DNA of 64,000 nt. Origin: Variovorax sp. WS11. GTDB lineage: Bacteria; Pseudomonadota; Gammaproteobacteria; Burkholderiales; Burkholderiaceae_C. The notes below the pieces were generated by a model. That model did no database searches, was not told the origin of the DNA, and was given only the letters and a program-made list of their open reading frames with translations. The translations under genes and the position numbers were made by a program. The DNA lies in assembly GCF_010499245.1 (NCBI RefSeq), contig NZ_JAAGOW010000002.1:992001-1056000 (forward strand), in the 5' to 3' direction. This document shows positions 54,718-63,893 of the stretch, in pieces; position 1 is the first letter of the stretch, and the number at the start of each line of letters is the position of its first letter.

Positions 54718-56828
54718 AGCTGCGTGATCTTCATTTCGTTGGAGGCGCTGTACAGGTCGATGACCCGGCAGTCGCTGCACATCTTGAGGCGCTCCAGCGC
54801 CTCGCCCTGGAACATCGCATGGCCGGCCAGCTTGCCCAGCATGGCCTCGATCGCCTTCTCGGTGCCGAAGGGCTTGTCGCAACGGATGCAGCGCCAGGGC
54901 TTCGCCTCGTTGAGCAGCACCGGCTGGCTGCGCTCGGGCGCCACGAGCAGCCGGGGCACGAGCGAGATGGCGTCCTCGGGGCAGGTGCTTGCGCACAGGC
55001 CGCACTGCACGCAGTTCTTCTCGACGAAGCGCAACTGCGGCGCGTTGGGGTTGTCCTGCAGGGCGCTCGCCGGGCAGGCGCTCACGCAGGCCAGGCACAT
55101 GGTGCACTTGCTCTTGTCGACCTCGATGGCGCCGTAGGGCGAGGCCGCGGGCAGCGCGATGGCCAGCGGTGCTTCGCGGGCGGCCTTCATCGCCGGCGCG
55201 GCATCGACCAGGTGGTCGAGCGCAAGCTCGAGCGTGCTGCGCTTCTCGGCACCGACCGCGAAGCGCGCCGGCACCGCCGGCCGCTGCGGATGCACGCGGG
55301 GCAGCTCGGCCAGCGCGCTGTCGAGCGCCGCGGGCCGGCTCGCCTCGATCAGCCGGAAGTGCGTGCCGGCGTAGCCCAGGCCCGCAAGCACGGCCTGTGC
55401 GATCGCCATCTGCTCGCGCAGCGCCTCGATGTAGGCCGGCGCTTCCTCGCCGGTCGCCAGCACCGCCACCTGCGAGGCGCCGAAGGCGACGGCGCTCAGC
55501 CACAGGTCGATGCCGGTGCTCGCCGCATGCCAGAGGCCGACCGGAATCACTTGGGCCGGCACGCCCTGCGCGCGGCCGAGCCGCGCCTCGCGGCCCAACT
55601 GCTCGATCAGGGCCTGGCCGCCTTCGCGGCCATGCAGCAGCAGCACCGCATCGCGCCCGCCCGCCACGGCATAGGTGGCGAGCAGCGTGCGCAGCTTCGT
55701 GCCCTGATCGGGCGCATGCGGGTAGGCGTAGGCCAGCGCGCCGGTCGGGCACACGGTGGTGCAAGCGCCGCAGCCCACGCAGAGGTTCGGGTTGACGACG
55801 ATGCGCTGGCGCTCCTTGTCGCTGCTCACCGCATGGGCCGAGCAGACCTCGATGCAGGCATTGCAGCCCACCTGCTCGTTGCGGCTGTGGGCGCAGAGCT
55901 TCTGCCGGTAGTCGAAGAACTTCGGCTTCTCGAACTCGCCGACCAGCTCGCGCAACTGCAGCAGGGTCGCGGGCGCCTGCGCATTCGTCAGGCCGCCGCG
56001 CAGGTGGAAGTAGCCCTGCGGCGGCGCGTGCCAGTCGATCAGCGGCGCCTCGCCCAGGTCGAGCACCAGGTCGAAGCCGGCCTCGAGGGCCTCGGCCGGG
56101 CGGCCGAAGTCGATGGCGCCGGCCACCGTGCAGGCCCGCTCGCAGTCGCGGTGCGACTGGCACTTCGCGTTGTCGATCTGGTAGTCCAGGCCGATGGCCT
56201 GCTCGGGGCAGGCCGCCACGCAGGCGTTGCAACGGGTGCAGAGATCGAGGTCGATGGCGTTGTCGCGCGTCCAGCGCAGCTGGAAGGCGCCGAGCCAGCC
56301 GGCGAGCGCATCGATGCGGCCGGCGACCACGGGCCAGCGGCGCTCCTGCGCACCGCCCGCGCTGCCGGGGCCGCGCGAGAAGATGGTGACCTCCAGCGTG
56401 TCGGCCAGCAGCGCGGCCACACGCTCCGCCTCGTCGAGCGCGCCGACGACCAGCAGCCGGCCCTGGCTCTTGTAGCTCACGATGCCGACCGGTTCGGGCT
56501 CCGGCAGCCGGGCCTGCGCGAGCAGCGCCGCGATCTTCGGGCTGGCGCTCGCCGCATCGCGACTCCAGCCGCCGGTCTCGCGGATGTTGACGAAGCGGAT
56601 CGGCGACTCGGCCCCCGGCGTCTGCTGCGCGAGCTCGCCGAACAGGCGCTTCTCCTGCGTGCAGGCCACGATCACCTCGTCGCCGGACTGGATCGCGCGC
56701 TGGAAGGCCGGCGCCTCGCGGCGGCACAGGGTGGAGTGGAGGGGCAGCGTCTCAGCCAGCGCCGCGCCGAGGGTCTTCGGCTCGAGTGGCATCGTCTTGT
56801 TGCAGTCGCAGATCAGCGTGGTGGTCAT
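54714..56828 (-). CDS. Multi-cluster 4Fe-4S polyferredoxin of the formate dehydrogenase region
   Basis: A 704-residue cytoplasmic polyferredoxin. Clusters of Cys are CTRCNACVAACPEQ, CQSHRDCERACTV, CNACIEVCSAHA, CVGCGACTTVCPTG, then CTMCLACVSACPAS, CVQCGLCASTCPED and finally CIRCDKPFG and CSDCRVIDL. That gives at least six 4Fe-4S sites. The start MTTTLICDCNKTM at 56828 was chosen because it begins the conserved N-terminal part. It is coupled to DUF3306 (77-base overlap with the stop upstream) and to the TorD gene. It may supply electrons to assembly or to an unknown acceptor. Confidence 0.9.
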   Translation of the reverse strand: MTTTLICDCNKTMPLEPKTLGAALAETLPLHSTLCRREAPAFQRAIQSGDEVIVACTQEKRLFGELAQQTPGAESPIRFVNIRETGGWSRDAASASPKIAALLAQARLPEPEPVGIVSYKSQGRLLVVGALDEAERVAALLADTLEVTIFSRGPGSAGGAQERRWPVVAGRIDALAGWLGAFQLRWTRDNAIDLDLCTRCNACVAACPEQAIGLDYQIDNAKCQSHRDCERACTVAGAIDFGRPAEALEAGFDLVLDLGEAPLIDWHAPPQGYFHLRGGLTNAQAPATLLQLRELVGEFEKPKFFDYRQKLCAHSRNEQVGCNACIEVCSAHAVSSDKERQRIVVNPNLCVGCGACTTVCPTGALAYAYPHAPDQGTKLRTLLATYAVAGGRDAVLLLHGREGGQALIEQLGREARLGRAQGVPAQVIPVGLWHAASTGIDLWLSAVAFGASQVAVLATGEEAPAYIEALREQMAIAQAVLAGLGYAGTHFRLIEASRPAALDSALAELPRVHPQRPAVPARFAVGAEKRSTLELALDHLVDAAPAMKAAREAPLAIALPAASPYGAIEVDKSKCTMCLACVSACPASALQDNPNAPQLRFVEKNCVQCGLCASTCPEDAISLVPRLLVAPERSQPVLLNEAKPWRCIRCDKPFGTEKAIEAMLGKLAGHAMFQGEALERLKMCSDCRVIDLYSASNEMKITQL

Positions 56829-57359
56829 CGGTTTCTTGGCTGGCCGGCTGCGCATCGGTGGCGACCGGTTGGCTGGGAACGGGATCCGTGGAGACGGACT
56901 CTGCCACGTCCGCGCTTGCGTCGGGCTCAGGGTCTTTGTCAGGCTGCTCGTCGAACAGCTTCATGAATTTCGCGCTGGCCATCTGGCGCAGCACGCTCTC
57001 GGGCACGGGGGTCGAAACGGAATAGTCGTCGATGTAAGTGTCGAGACCATCCATGACGTTGAAGTGCGGATCGGTGAACAGCTTCTTGAGCGCGGCGTTC
57101 TTGACTTCGGGCGCGACGTTGCTGGCGAGGAAGGGCTTGAAGTCCGAGTCGGGTGTGAGCGCCTGCGCATCCTCCAGCGTCGGCGCCGGCGGTATTTCTC
57201 CCTCCTCTTCCGAGGGAGGGTTGGGGTGAGGGCACGCGGCCACAACCGGCGCAGGCTCTACAAGCGCCTTCACCGGCACGACCGGCTCCTCCGGCACCCC
57301 CTCCCCCCCCTCACCAGCTGTTTGCGCCGCGACCACCGCTCGAAGAACCCTTCAGACAT
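56752..57359 (-). pseudogene. DUF3306 protein, frameshifted at a G8 run
   Basis: The start MSEGFFERWSRRKQLV (ATG 57357-57359) is the typical DUF3306 opening, but after 17 codons the frame crosses a run of eight G (57303-57310) and ends 12 codons later. The rest of the family (PTLEDAQALTPDSDFKPFLA, PEVKNAALKKLFTDPHFNVM, DGLDTYIDDYS) continues in the -1 frame to 56752. One added G, two lost G, or a -1 shift would restore it. A palindromic repeat (57198-57234) is translated inside as PHPNPPSEEEGE. It could be a sequence error, a phase-variable tract, slippage or a dead gene. It overlaps DUF3305 by 8 bases. Confidence 0.75.
57198..57234. repeat. Palindromic repeat unit inside the DUF3306 gene
   Basis: CTCCCTCCTCTTCCGAGGGAGGG plus GTTGGGGTGAGGGC belongs to the same family as the paired units at 1785-1900 (palindrome followed by GGGGTGAGGGC). 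Here it lies within coding sequence and is read as PHPNPPSEEEGE. It sits in the region between the N-terminal amphipathic part and the conserved C-terminal part of DUF3306, probably a tolerant linker. Confidence 0.7.
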
Positions 57360-57939
57360 CGCCCGCCCCCCGCCCGCGCTTCTTCTCCGTCGACACGCTG
57401 GCCGCATTGCCGAAGCGATCCACCAGCGGCTTGAAGCTTTGCGGCCGCTGGCGCCGCTTGGGCTCGGCCTCGTAGTGCTCGTCGACCCAGGTGCGCAGCC
57501 ATTCCACCACCTCGGGCGGCGCCGGCACCTGCTCGACCGTCTCCTGCGCATCCAGCCAGCGGCCCGCCTCGCTGTAGCTCAGCGTCACCACCACCGGCCG
57601 CGCCATCGGCTCCGCGGCCAGCGTGGCCTCTTCTTCCAGGCGCCACAGCACGAACCAGCCGGGGGCCGGCGTCGTCGCGTTGAGCCGGTAACCGTCGGTG
57701 TCGTCGCGAAACAATTCGACCTTGAAGCCCGGATGCAGCCAGCGCTGCACCTCGTCGTCCTGCTGCAGCAGGCGGGGGGCACTGCCGAAGCCCGGTTCGT
57801 CGGGCACCACCCCCTCGAGCGTCCAGCGCCAGGGCTGCCAATGGCTCGAGGGCCCGTGCAGCCGCTCGCGCCGCATCACGACCGCAACCTCGAGCGAGGG
57901 GCGTGCGCCGTCATCGATGGGGCTGGGGGGCGAGTTCAT
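57352..57939 (-). CDS. DUF3305 protein of the formate dehydrogenase region
   Basis: A 195-residue cytoplasmic protein of the DUF3305 family: VAVVMRRERLHGPSSHWQPW, then WLHPGFKVELFRDDTDGYRLN, PGWFVLWRLEEE and RPVVVTLSYSEAGRWLDAQE. The family is found next to DUF3306 and TorD genes in formate dehydrogenase clusters. The role is probably in molybdoenzyme assembly, not shown. ATG 57939. The 3' end overlaps the DUF3306 start by 8 bases. Confidence 0.9.
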   Translation of the reverse strand: MNSPPSPIDDGARPSLEVAVVMRRERLHGPSSHWQPWRWTLEGVVPDEPGFGSAPRLLQQDDEVQRWLHPGFKVELFRDDTDGYRLNATTPAPGWFVLWRLEEEATLAAEPMARPVVVTLSYSEAGRWLDAQETVEQVPAPPEVVEWLRTWVDEHYEAEPKRRQRPQSFKPLVDRFGNAASVSTEKKRGRGAGDV

Positions 57940-57992
57940 GCGCCCGACGATAGCTCAAGCGGCGCGTGGACACGCCGCTGCGGCCATTGCGT

Positions 57993-58412
57993 TCAGGGCA
58001 GCAGGGACAGCGACTCGCGCTTGCGCGGGCGCACCCAGGTCCGGCGCGGCTGTGCATCGAGCTTGTCCAGGTCGCCCGGCACGGTCACCAGCCGCAAGGC
58101 CTCGGCCGGCGGCAGCACGGTGGTGCTGTAGAGAAAGCGCAGCTGGCAGTCGCCCACGGTGATCGCATCGCCGTTGCCGAGCGGCCGGGTGCCGATCACC
58201 CGCTCGTCGTTGAGGTAGGTGCCGTTGCGGCTGCCGAGGTCGGCGAGCAGGTAGCGGTCGCCCGTCCACTCGATGAGCGCGTGCTGACGGCTCACCTTGT
58301 CGCTGTCGATGCACACGCGGTTGTCGACGGCGCGTCCGATGGTCGTGGACGGTCCGGCGATGTTGATCTGCCGCACGCTGCTGTTGCGGGCCAACACGAT
58401 GAGTCTGGGCAT
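57993..58412 (-). CDS. FHA-domain protein
   Basis: A 139-residue protein consisting of one FHA domain (about residues 20-90) with GRAVDNRVCIDSD, VSRQHALIEW and LGSRNGTYLNDERV, the phosphothreonine-binding pattern. A short basic tail follows (TWVRPRKRESLSLLP). FHA domains bind phosphothreonine peptides, often as partners of Ser/Thr kinases or in type VI secretion; no kinase gene is near. It lies 53 bases upstream of DUF3305 on the same strand; a functional link to formate metabolism is not evident. Confidence 0.9.
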   Translation of the reverse strand: MPRLIVLARNSSVRQINIAGPSTTIGRAVDNRVCIDSDKVSRQHALIEWTGDRYLLADLGSRNGTYLNDERVIGTRPLGNGDAITVGDCQLRFLYSTTVLPPAEALRLVTVPGDLDKLDAQPRRTWVRPRKRESLSLLP

Positions 58413-58557
58413 TCCCTCTTCCTGCTAGTCATTGAACTGTCACCGAGCTTAGCGGCGCGGTGCAGCCTCCATGCCTGCAAACAGAAGCATCAAAGTCCCC
58501 TTGTTCGCCCCTCGTTCACCGCCGCGTGAAGAAGTTGGCGCGCGGCCAGGTCGCGCG

Positions 58558-60822
58558 TCAGGCGGCAAGCGCCGCGATGTCGGCGGCACTCAATGCGCCG
58601 CTGTAGATGCGCAGGTCCTGCATGCGGCCGTTGAAGTAGGGGTCGGCCGCGTACTGCGAGCGGCCGAGCCAGTTCTGCGTCGTGTCGCCGAGCTGCCAGG
58701 GCGCAAGCGCGATCGCGTTGTTGCTGCCGGCGGCCACGCCGTCGACGTACAGCGTGCTAGTGGTGCCCGACAGGGTCACCGCGAGATGCACCCAGCGGCC
58801 GGTGGGCAAGGCGCTCGCCACGATGTTCTGCTCGCCATACCAGGTGGTGCCGGTGACGGTGAAGCGCATCGAGCCGCCGCTGTCGCGCGGCAGCAGTGCG
58901 AGGTAGGCGATGTCGCTGGAGCCGAAGTCGAACACGCGCGCGTTGGTCGCGGCGGCGTTCCAGTACACCCACAGCGCGATGGTGAAGTCGCCGAGGCCGG
59001 CGAGCACGCCGGTGGGCAGCGCGAGGTGGCCGCTGCTGCCGTCGAGCGCCAGTGCGCCGCCACTGCTGCGGCCTGGGCCCCAGCTCGCGCCCCCCTGCAG
59101 CGTGCCGTGCTGGGCGTTGCCTCTGGCATCGGTCGCCGTGGTTCCGCTGGCCGCATCCAGCGCCAGCCGCACGCGCAACTCGGTGGGGAGTGCCGCGCGC
59201 GCCACGTTGGAAACGCTGCTCTCGCCGCTGCCGCTCACCGCGGTGACGACGTAGTACCAGATGCCGTTGCCCGGCGTGTCGGTGTAGGTGCGAGGGTCGG
59301 TGACGCTGGCGACGGTGGCGAAAGGCCCGCTCGCCGAGCTGCCGCGCTTGACCTTGTAGCTCGTTGCGCCCGCGCTGCCCCACCACGACATCAGCACCTG
59401 GCCGGCGGTGACATGGGCGGTGAGGCCGCTCGGCGGCGAGCCTGCGGCGGCCGCGTCGCGGCTGTAGGTCAGCGTGCCGAAGCTCGGCTGGTCGCCACCC
59501 CATTCGCTGCGCTCCGGGCGAATCTGGGCAGCGATGGCGGCCACCCAGGGCGCCGCCAGGCCCTTGCGATTGACGTAGTGGTTGTAGATCGACTCCCAGG
59601 CGGGGCGCAGGTTAGGCTGCCCGCCGGTCGACACCACGGTGAAGGTGCCTTGCCGGTTGACATAGGTCGAGAACGGCGGCGAGTAGTACTGACCGTTGCC
59701 GTCCTGCAGGTTCGACTTGGCCACGTACTCGGCGCCGGCCAGGAAACGGTTGTTCCAGTACCCGTACAGGTCCTCGCCCTGGCTCCAGGCCATCTCGCAC
59801 AGCAATCCGGTCAGCGCCATGCCGAGGGTGGCGTGACCCTGGTCCCGGCCGCTTTCCTGCCACTGCCCCAGATAGCCGGGATGGAGCATGTAGACGTTGT
59901 GCGCCGCCGCACCGTTGCCGCGGCCGGTCTTGTAGTACGCGATGGCCTCGTCGTAGTGGTCGGTGCGATCGCAGAAGACGCCGATGGCCAGGATGCCGCA
60001 GATGTTGCAGAGATCCCAGTTGGCCCAGTAGTTGGTGATGTTCGCGCCGTTGTGGTTGAGCAGGAAGCTGTGGCACAGCGGATAGAAAACCTCCAGCAAC
60101 AGCTTCTGGAAGCGCGCCACGCCTTCGGCCGACCATCCCGCGTAGCTGCGCATCATCTCGGCTGCGTTGGCCCACTGGTAGCCGTAGATGCCGGCGGCGA
60201 GGAAGCGGTCGGCGTTGCCGGTGAGCGTGATCATCGTCGAAGACCAGGCGTCGAGGTACTGCACGGCCAGATCCGCATAGGCGGCGTTGCCGGAGACCTT
60301 CCAACGCAGCGCAAACTGGTAGGCGCGCTCCATGTCCTCGACCATGGTGCGGTGGTTCTCGCCGTCGCCGCCGCGCGTCACGGTTGCCAGCGGCACGGGC
60401 GCGCGGCCCAACTGGGCGCGGCTGCTGGCGGTGAGCGCGTTCCAGCCGCTGAGCCAGGGCTGGGCGCCGGCCGCCACCTTGGTTCGCATGCGCTCGAAAT
60501 CGGCATCGGTGTGCAGCAGGCCGGGGTGGACGAACTTGCGCGCCTGCGCGACGGACTCGGAGCTGGTGGTGGCCGTGGTTTCGGTGGTTCCCGTCGTTCC
60601 GGTGGATTCGGTTCCGGTGCTTCCGGCTGTCGAGGTCGAGGAGGTCGCCGTCGCGTTCTGTGCGGTCGTGGCGCCGGTGGTGCCCGCGCTCACACCGAAT
60701 CCCCCGCTCCCGCCCCCATCGCCGCAGGCCGCGGTCCCCAGCGCGGCGAAGCTTGCTGCGCCCACGCAGAAGATGCGACGATTCAATGAAACGGTGTCGT
60801 TGTCGTTTTCTGGCTGGTCCAC
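58558..60822 (-). CDS. Alginate-lyase-like Tat lipoprotein with Fn3 and LamG domains
   Basis: A 754-residue exported protein. The signal is RRIFCVGAASFAALGTAAC-G, with twin Arg and a lipobox Cys (about residue 33). A Ser/Thr/Gly-rich linker (residues 35-90) leads to an alginate-lyase-type alpha/alpha domain (about 95-440; WNALTASSRAQLGRAPVPLA, NHNGANITNYWANWDLCN). A fibronectin III domain (450-540) and a LamG/concanavalin-like domain (550-754; FTIALWVYWNAAATNARVF) follow. It is likely a surface polysaccharide lyase; the substrate is unproven. Lying between formate genes it looks like an unrelated insertion in the cluster. Confidence 0.82.
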   Translation of the reverse strand: MDQPENDNDTVSLNRRIFCVGAASFAALGTAACGDGGGSGGFGVSAGTTGATTAQNATATSSTSTAGSTGTESTGTTGTTETTATTSSESVAQARKFVHPGLLHTDADFERMRTKVAAGAQPWLSGWNALTASSRAQLGRAPVPLATVTRGGDGENHRTMVEDMERAYQFALRWKVSGNAAYADLAVQYLDAWSSTMITLTGNADRFLAAGIYGYQWANAAEMMRSYAGWSAEGVARFQKLLLEVFYPLCHSFLLNHNGANITNYWANWDLCNICGILAIGVFCDRTDHYDEAIAYYKTGRGNGAAAHNVYMLHPGYLGQWQESGRDQGHATLGMALTGLLCEMAWSQGEDLYGYWNNRFLAGAEYVAKSNLQDGNGQYYSPPFSTYVNRQGTFTVVSTGGQPNLRPAWESIYNHYVNRKGLAAPWVAAIAAQIRPERSEWGGDQPSFGTLTYSRDAAAAGSPPSGLTAHVTAGQVLMSWWGSAGATSYKVKRGSSASGPFATVASVTDPRTYTDTPGNGIWYYVVTAVSGSGESSVSNVARAALPTELRVRLALDAASGTTATDARGNAQHGTLQGGASWGPGRSSGGALALDGSSGHLALPTGVLAGLGDFTIALWVYWNAAATNARVFDFGSSDIAYLALLPRDSGGSMRFTVTGTTWYGEQNIVASALPTGRWVHLAVTLSGTTSTLYVDGVAAGSNNAIALAPWQLGDTTQNWLGRSQYAADPYFNGRMQDLRIYSGALSAADIAALAA

Positions 60823-60995
60823 TTTTGACTTGGCATAGTTATGCTGGATAAGTAACGTCCAGCAACATACATGCCACCGCTGCAGCCATGGTCGCCGCCC
60901 ACCGAAGCGCGCATGGCACGCATGCTCGCGGGGCGACAGGCAGCGTCAGAAAGACGCTCGATACGCCAAAAATGTCACACCCGAGGTGCCGCTTT

Positions 60996-63893
60996 TCACT
61001 GCGCCGCTGGTGTTTCCACTCTTTCGACTGCCCCGGTCCCGTAGCCCGCGGCGGCCACCGGCGCGCCGCCCGGCAGCACCTGCACCGCGCAGTACTTGAA
61101 CTCGGGGATCTTGCCCATCGGATCGAGGGCGGCGTTGGTCATCAGGTTTGCGGCGGCCTCGTAGTAGGCGAAGGGCACGAAGACCGCGCCGTTCGGCGTG
61201 CCGTCGTCGCGCCGCACGTGGATCGCAACCTCGCCGCGGCGCGAGCGGATGGTGATCACGTCGCCGGCCTGCAACCCCAGCGCATCGAGGTCGCCCTGGT
61301 TCATGGAGGCCGTGGCCATGGGCTCCAGCGCATCGAGCACCATCGCGCGCCGCGTCATGCTGCCGGTGTGCCAGTGCTCCAACTGGCGACCGGTGATCAG
61401 CACGAAGGGGTACTGCGCATCGGGCCGCTCGTCGGCCGGGATGATGTCGGCCGGCACCAGCTTCACGCGGCCGTCCGCGGTCGGAAAGCTGTCGATGAAG
61501 ACGGTCGGCTGGCCCGGGTCGTCGACGCTCAGGCAGGGATAGGTCACGCTGGACTCGCGCTCGAGGCGCTCCCAGCTGATGCCGCTGATGGCGGCGTGCA
61601 TGGCCTGGCGCATTTCGTCGTAGACGGCGGCGACGCCGCATTCCTCGCCTTCGTAGTTCCAGGGCAATCCCATGCGCTGGGCGAGCTGCTGGATGATCCA
61701 CAAGTCGGGCTTCGCATCGCCCGGCGGATTCAACGCGCGCTTGCCCAACTGCACCATGCGGTCGGTGTTGCTCACCGTCCCGGTCTTCTCGGGCCAGGCG
61801 CTGGCAGGCAGCACCACGTCGGCCAGCCAAGCGGTCTCGGTCATGAAGATGTCCTGCACCACCAGGTGCTCGAGGCTTGCGAGCGCGTGGCGCGCATGGT
61901 TGAGGTCCGGGTCGCTCATGGCCGGGTTCTCGCCCATGATGTACATGCCGCGGATCTTGTGCGGATCGTCCTCCGGGGCCAGCGCCTTGTGCATGATCTC
62001 GACCACCGTGTAGCCGGGCTCCTCGTCGAGCGGCACGCCCCAGAAGTTCTCGAACCAGGCATGCGCATCGGCGTTGTCCACGCGCTGGTAGTTGGGAAAC
62101 ATCATCGGGATCAGCCCCGCATCGCTCGCGCCCTGCACATTGTTCTGGCCGCGCAGCGGATGCAGGCCCGAGCCGGGCTTGCCGATCTGACCGGTGACCG
62201 TGACCAGCGCGATCAGGCAGCGCGCGTTGTCGGTGCCGTGCACATGCTGGCTGATGCCCATGCCCCACAGCACCATCGCGCCCTTCGCAGCGGCAAAGGC
62301 GCGCGCCACCTCGCGCAGCGTCTCGGCCGGGATGCCGCAGATCGGCGCCATGGCCTCGGGGCTGTAGCCCTTGACGTTCTCGCGCAGCGCCTCGAAGTTG
62401 CTGGCGCGATCGCGCACGAAGGCCTCGTCGACCAGGCCTTCGTCGATCACCGCGTGGATCAGCGCGTTGAGCATGGCCACGTCGGTGTCGGCCTTGAACT
62501 GCAGGGTGCGCCAGGCGTGCCGGCCGATGTCGGTGATGCGCGGGTCGGCCAGCACGATCTTCGCGCCGCGCTTGGCTGCGTTCTTCATCCAGGTGGCGGC
62601 CACCGGGTGGTTGGCGGTGGGGTTGGAGCCGATGACGAAGATCAGCTCCGCATGCTCGACGTCGTTGACCTGGTTGCTCACCGCGCCCGAGCCCACGCCT
62701 TCGAGCAGCGCCGCCACGCTGGAGGCATGGCACAGCCGCGTGCAGTGGTCCACGTTGTTGCTGCCGAAGCCGATGCGCACCAGCTTCTGGAACAGGTAGG
62801 CCTCCTCGTTGCTGCCCTTGGCGGAGCCGAAGCCGGCCAGGGCCTTGTTGCCGTGCGTGTCGCGCAGGTCCTTGAGCTTGCCGCCAGCGAGTGCGAGCGC
62901 CTCTTCCCAGGTCGCTTCGCGGAAGGCGTCGTGCCAGTCGCCGGGACGCGGTGCGTCGCTGAAGTCCTTGGGCACGCCGGGCTTTCGGATCAGCGGCACG
63001 GTCAGGCGCTGCGGATGGTGCGCGTAGTCGAAGCCGAAGCGGCCCTTGACGCAGAGCCGGCCATGGTTGGCCGGGCCGTCGCGGCCGTCGACGCTGACGA
63101 TCTTCTCGTCCTTGACGTTGTAGGTGATCAGGCAGCCCACGCCGCAGAAGGGGCAGACCGAATCGACCTTGCGGTCGACCTGCTGAGATCCGATGTGGCT
63201 CTTGGGCATCAGCGCGCCGGTGGGGCAGGCCTGCACGCATTCGCCGCAGGCCACGCAGGTGCTGTCGCCCATGGGGTCGTCGAGGTCGAAGACGATCTTC
63301 GAGCCGGCGCCGCGCAGGGCGTAGCCGATGACGTCGTTGACCTGCTCCTCGCGGCAGGCGCGCACGCAGCGGTTGCACTGGATGCAGGCGTCGAGGTTGA
63401 CGGCCATGGCGGGGTGGGAGAGGTCGGGCTGCGGTTGCTCGCGGCGCAGGGCCTTGAGGGCGGGGCGGACTTGGACGGCCAGGCGCTGGGCCCAGTCGCT
63501 GAGCTCGCCGTGCTGGCCCACCGGCGTGCCCTCCGCCACGCCCGCATCGTTCCACTTGTACCCCTCATCCGGCATATCCGACAGCAGCATCTCCACCACC
63601 ATCCGCTGGCTCTTCAACGCCCGGTCGCTGGTGGCCTGCACCTCCATGCCGGCGGTCACATTGCGGCAGCAGCTCGGCGCCAGCACGCGCTCGCCCTTGA
63701 TCTCCACCACGCAGGAGCGGCAGTTGCCATCCGCCCGCAGCCCTTCCTTGTAGCAAAGCCGCGGGATCTCCACCCCATGCCGCTGCGCGGCCTGCAGGAT
63801 GCTCTCGCCCTCGAAGGCCCGGACCGCACGCCCGTCGAGCGTGAACGCGACCGTCTGCGGCATCAGTTCGTTCAGCTTGGCGGGCGCGTTCAT
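60996..63893 (-). CDS. fdsA: NAD-linked formate dehydrogenase alpha subunit
   Basis: A 965-residue cytoplasmic molybdenum enzyme. The N-terminal 2Fe-2S domain has LCYKEGLRADGNCRSCVVEI and a later Cys pair (SCCRNVT). Two ferredoxin-like motifs follow (CIQCNRCVRACREE, CVACGECVQACPTG), then CPFCGVGCLITYN for the 4Fe-4S next to the cofactor. The Mo ligand is Cys in DHCTRLCHASS. No Tat signal is present, so it is the soluble NAD+-reducing type. ATG 63893 overlaps the upstream NuoF-like gene stop. The gene symbol follows Cupriavidus. Confidence 0.92.
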   Translation of the reverse strand: MNAPAKLNELMPQTVAFTLDGRAVRAFEGESILQAAQRHGVEIPRLCYKEGLRADGNCRSCVVEIKGERVLAPSCCRNVTAGMEVQATSDRALKSQRMVVEMLLSDMPDEGYKWNDAGVAEGTPVGQHGELSDWAQRLAVQVRPALKALRREQPQPDLSHPAMAVNLDACIQCNRCVRACREEQVNDVIGYALRGAGSKIVFDLDDPMGDSTCVACGECVQACPTGALMPKSHIGSQQVDRKVDSVCPFCGVGCLITYNVKDEKIVSVDGRDGPANHGRLCVKGRFGFDYAHHPQRLTVPLIRKPGVPKDFSDAPRPGDWHDAFREATWEEALALAGGKLKDLRDTHGNKALAGFGSAKGSNEEAYLFQKLVRIGFGSNNVDHCTRLCHASSVAALLEGVGSGAVSNQVNDVEHAELIFVIGSNPTANHPVAATWMKNAAKRGAKIVLADPRITDIGRHAWRTLQFKADTDVAMLNALIHAVIDEGLVDEAFVRDRASNFEALRENVKGYSPEAMAPICGIPAETLREVARAFAAAKGAMVLWGMGISQHVHGTDNARCLIALVTVTGQIGKPGSGLHPLRGQNNVQGASDAGLIPMMFPNYQRVDNADAHAWFENFWGVPLDEEPGYTVVEIMHKALAPEDDPHKIRGMYIMGENPAMSDPDLNHARHALASLEHLVVQDIFMTETAWLADVVLPASAWPEKTGTVSNTDRMVQLGKRALNPPGDAKPDLWIIQQLAQRMGLPWNYEGEECGVAAVYDEMRQAMHAAISGISWERLERESSVTYPCLSVDDPGQPTVFIDSFPTADGRVKLVPADIIPADERPDAQYPFVLITGRQLEHWHTGSMTRRAMVLDALEPMATASMNQGDLDALGLQAGDVITIRSRRGEVAIHVRRDDGTPNGAVFVPFAYYEAAANLMTNAALDPMGKIPEFKYCAVQVLPGGAPVAAAGYGTGAVERVETPAAQ

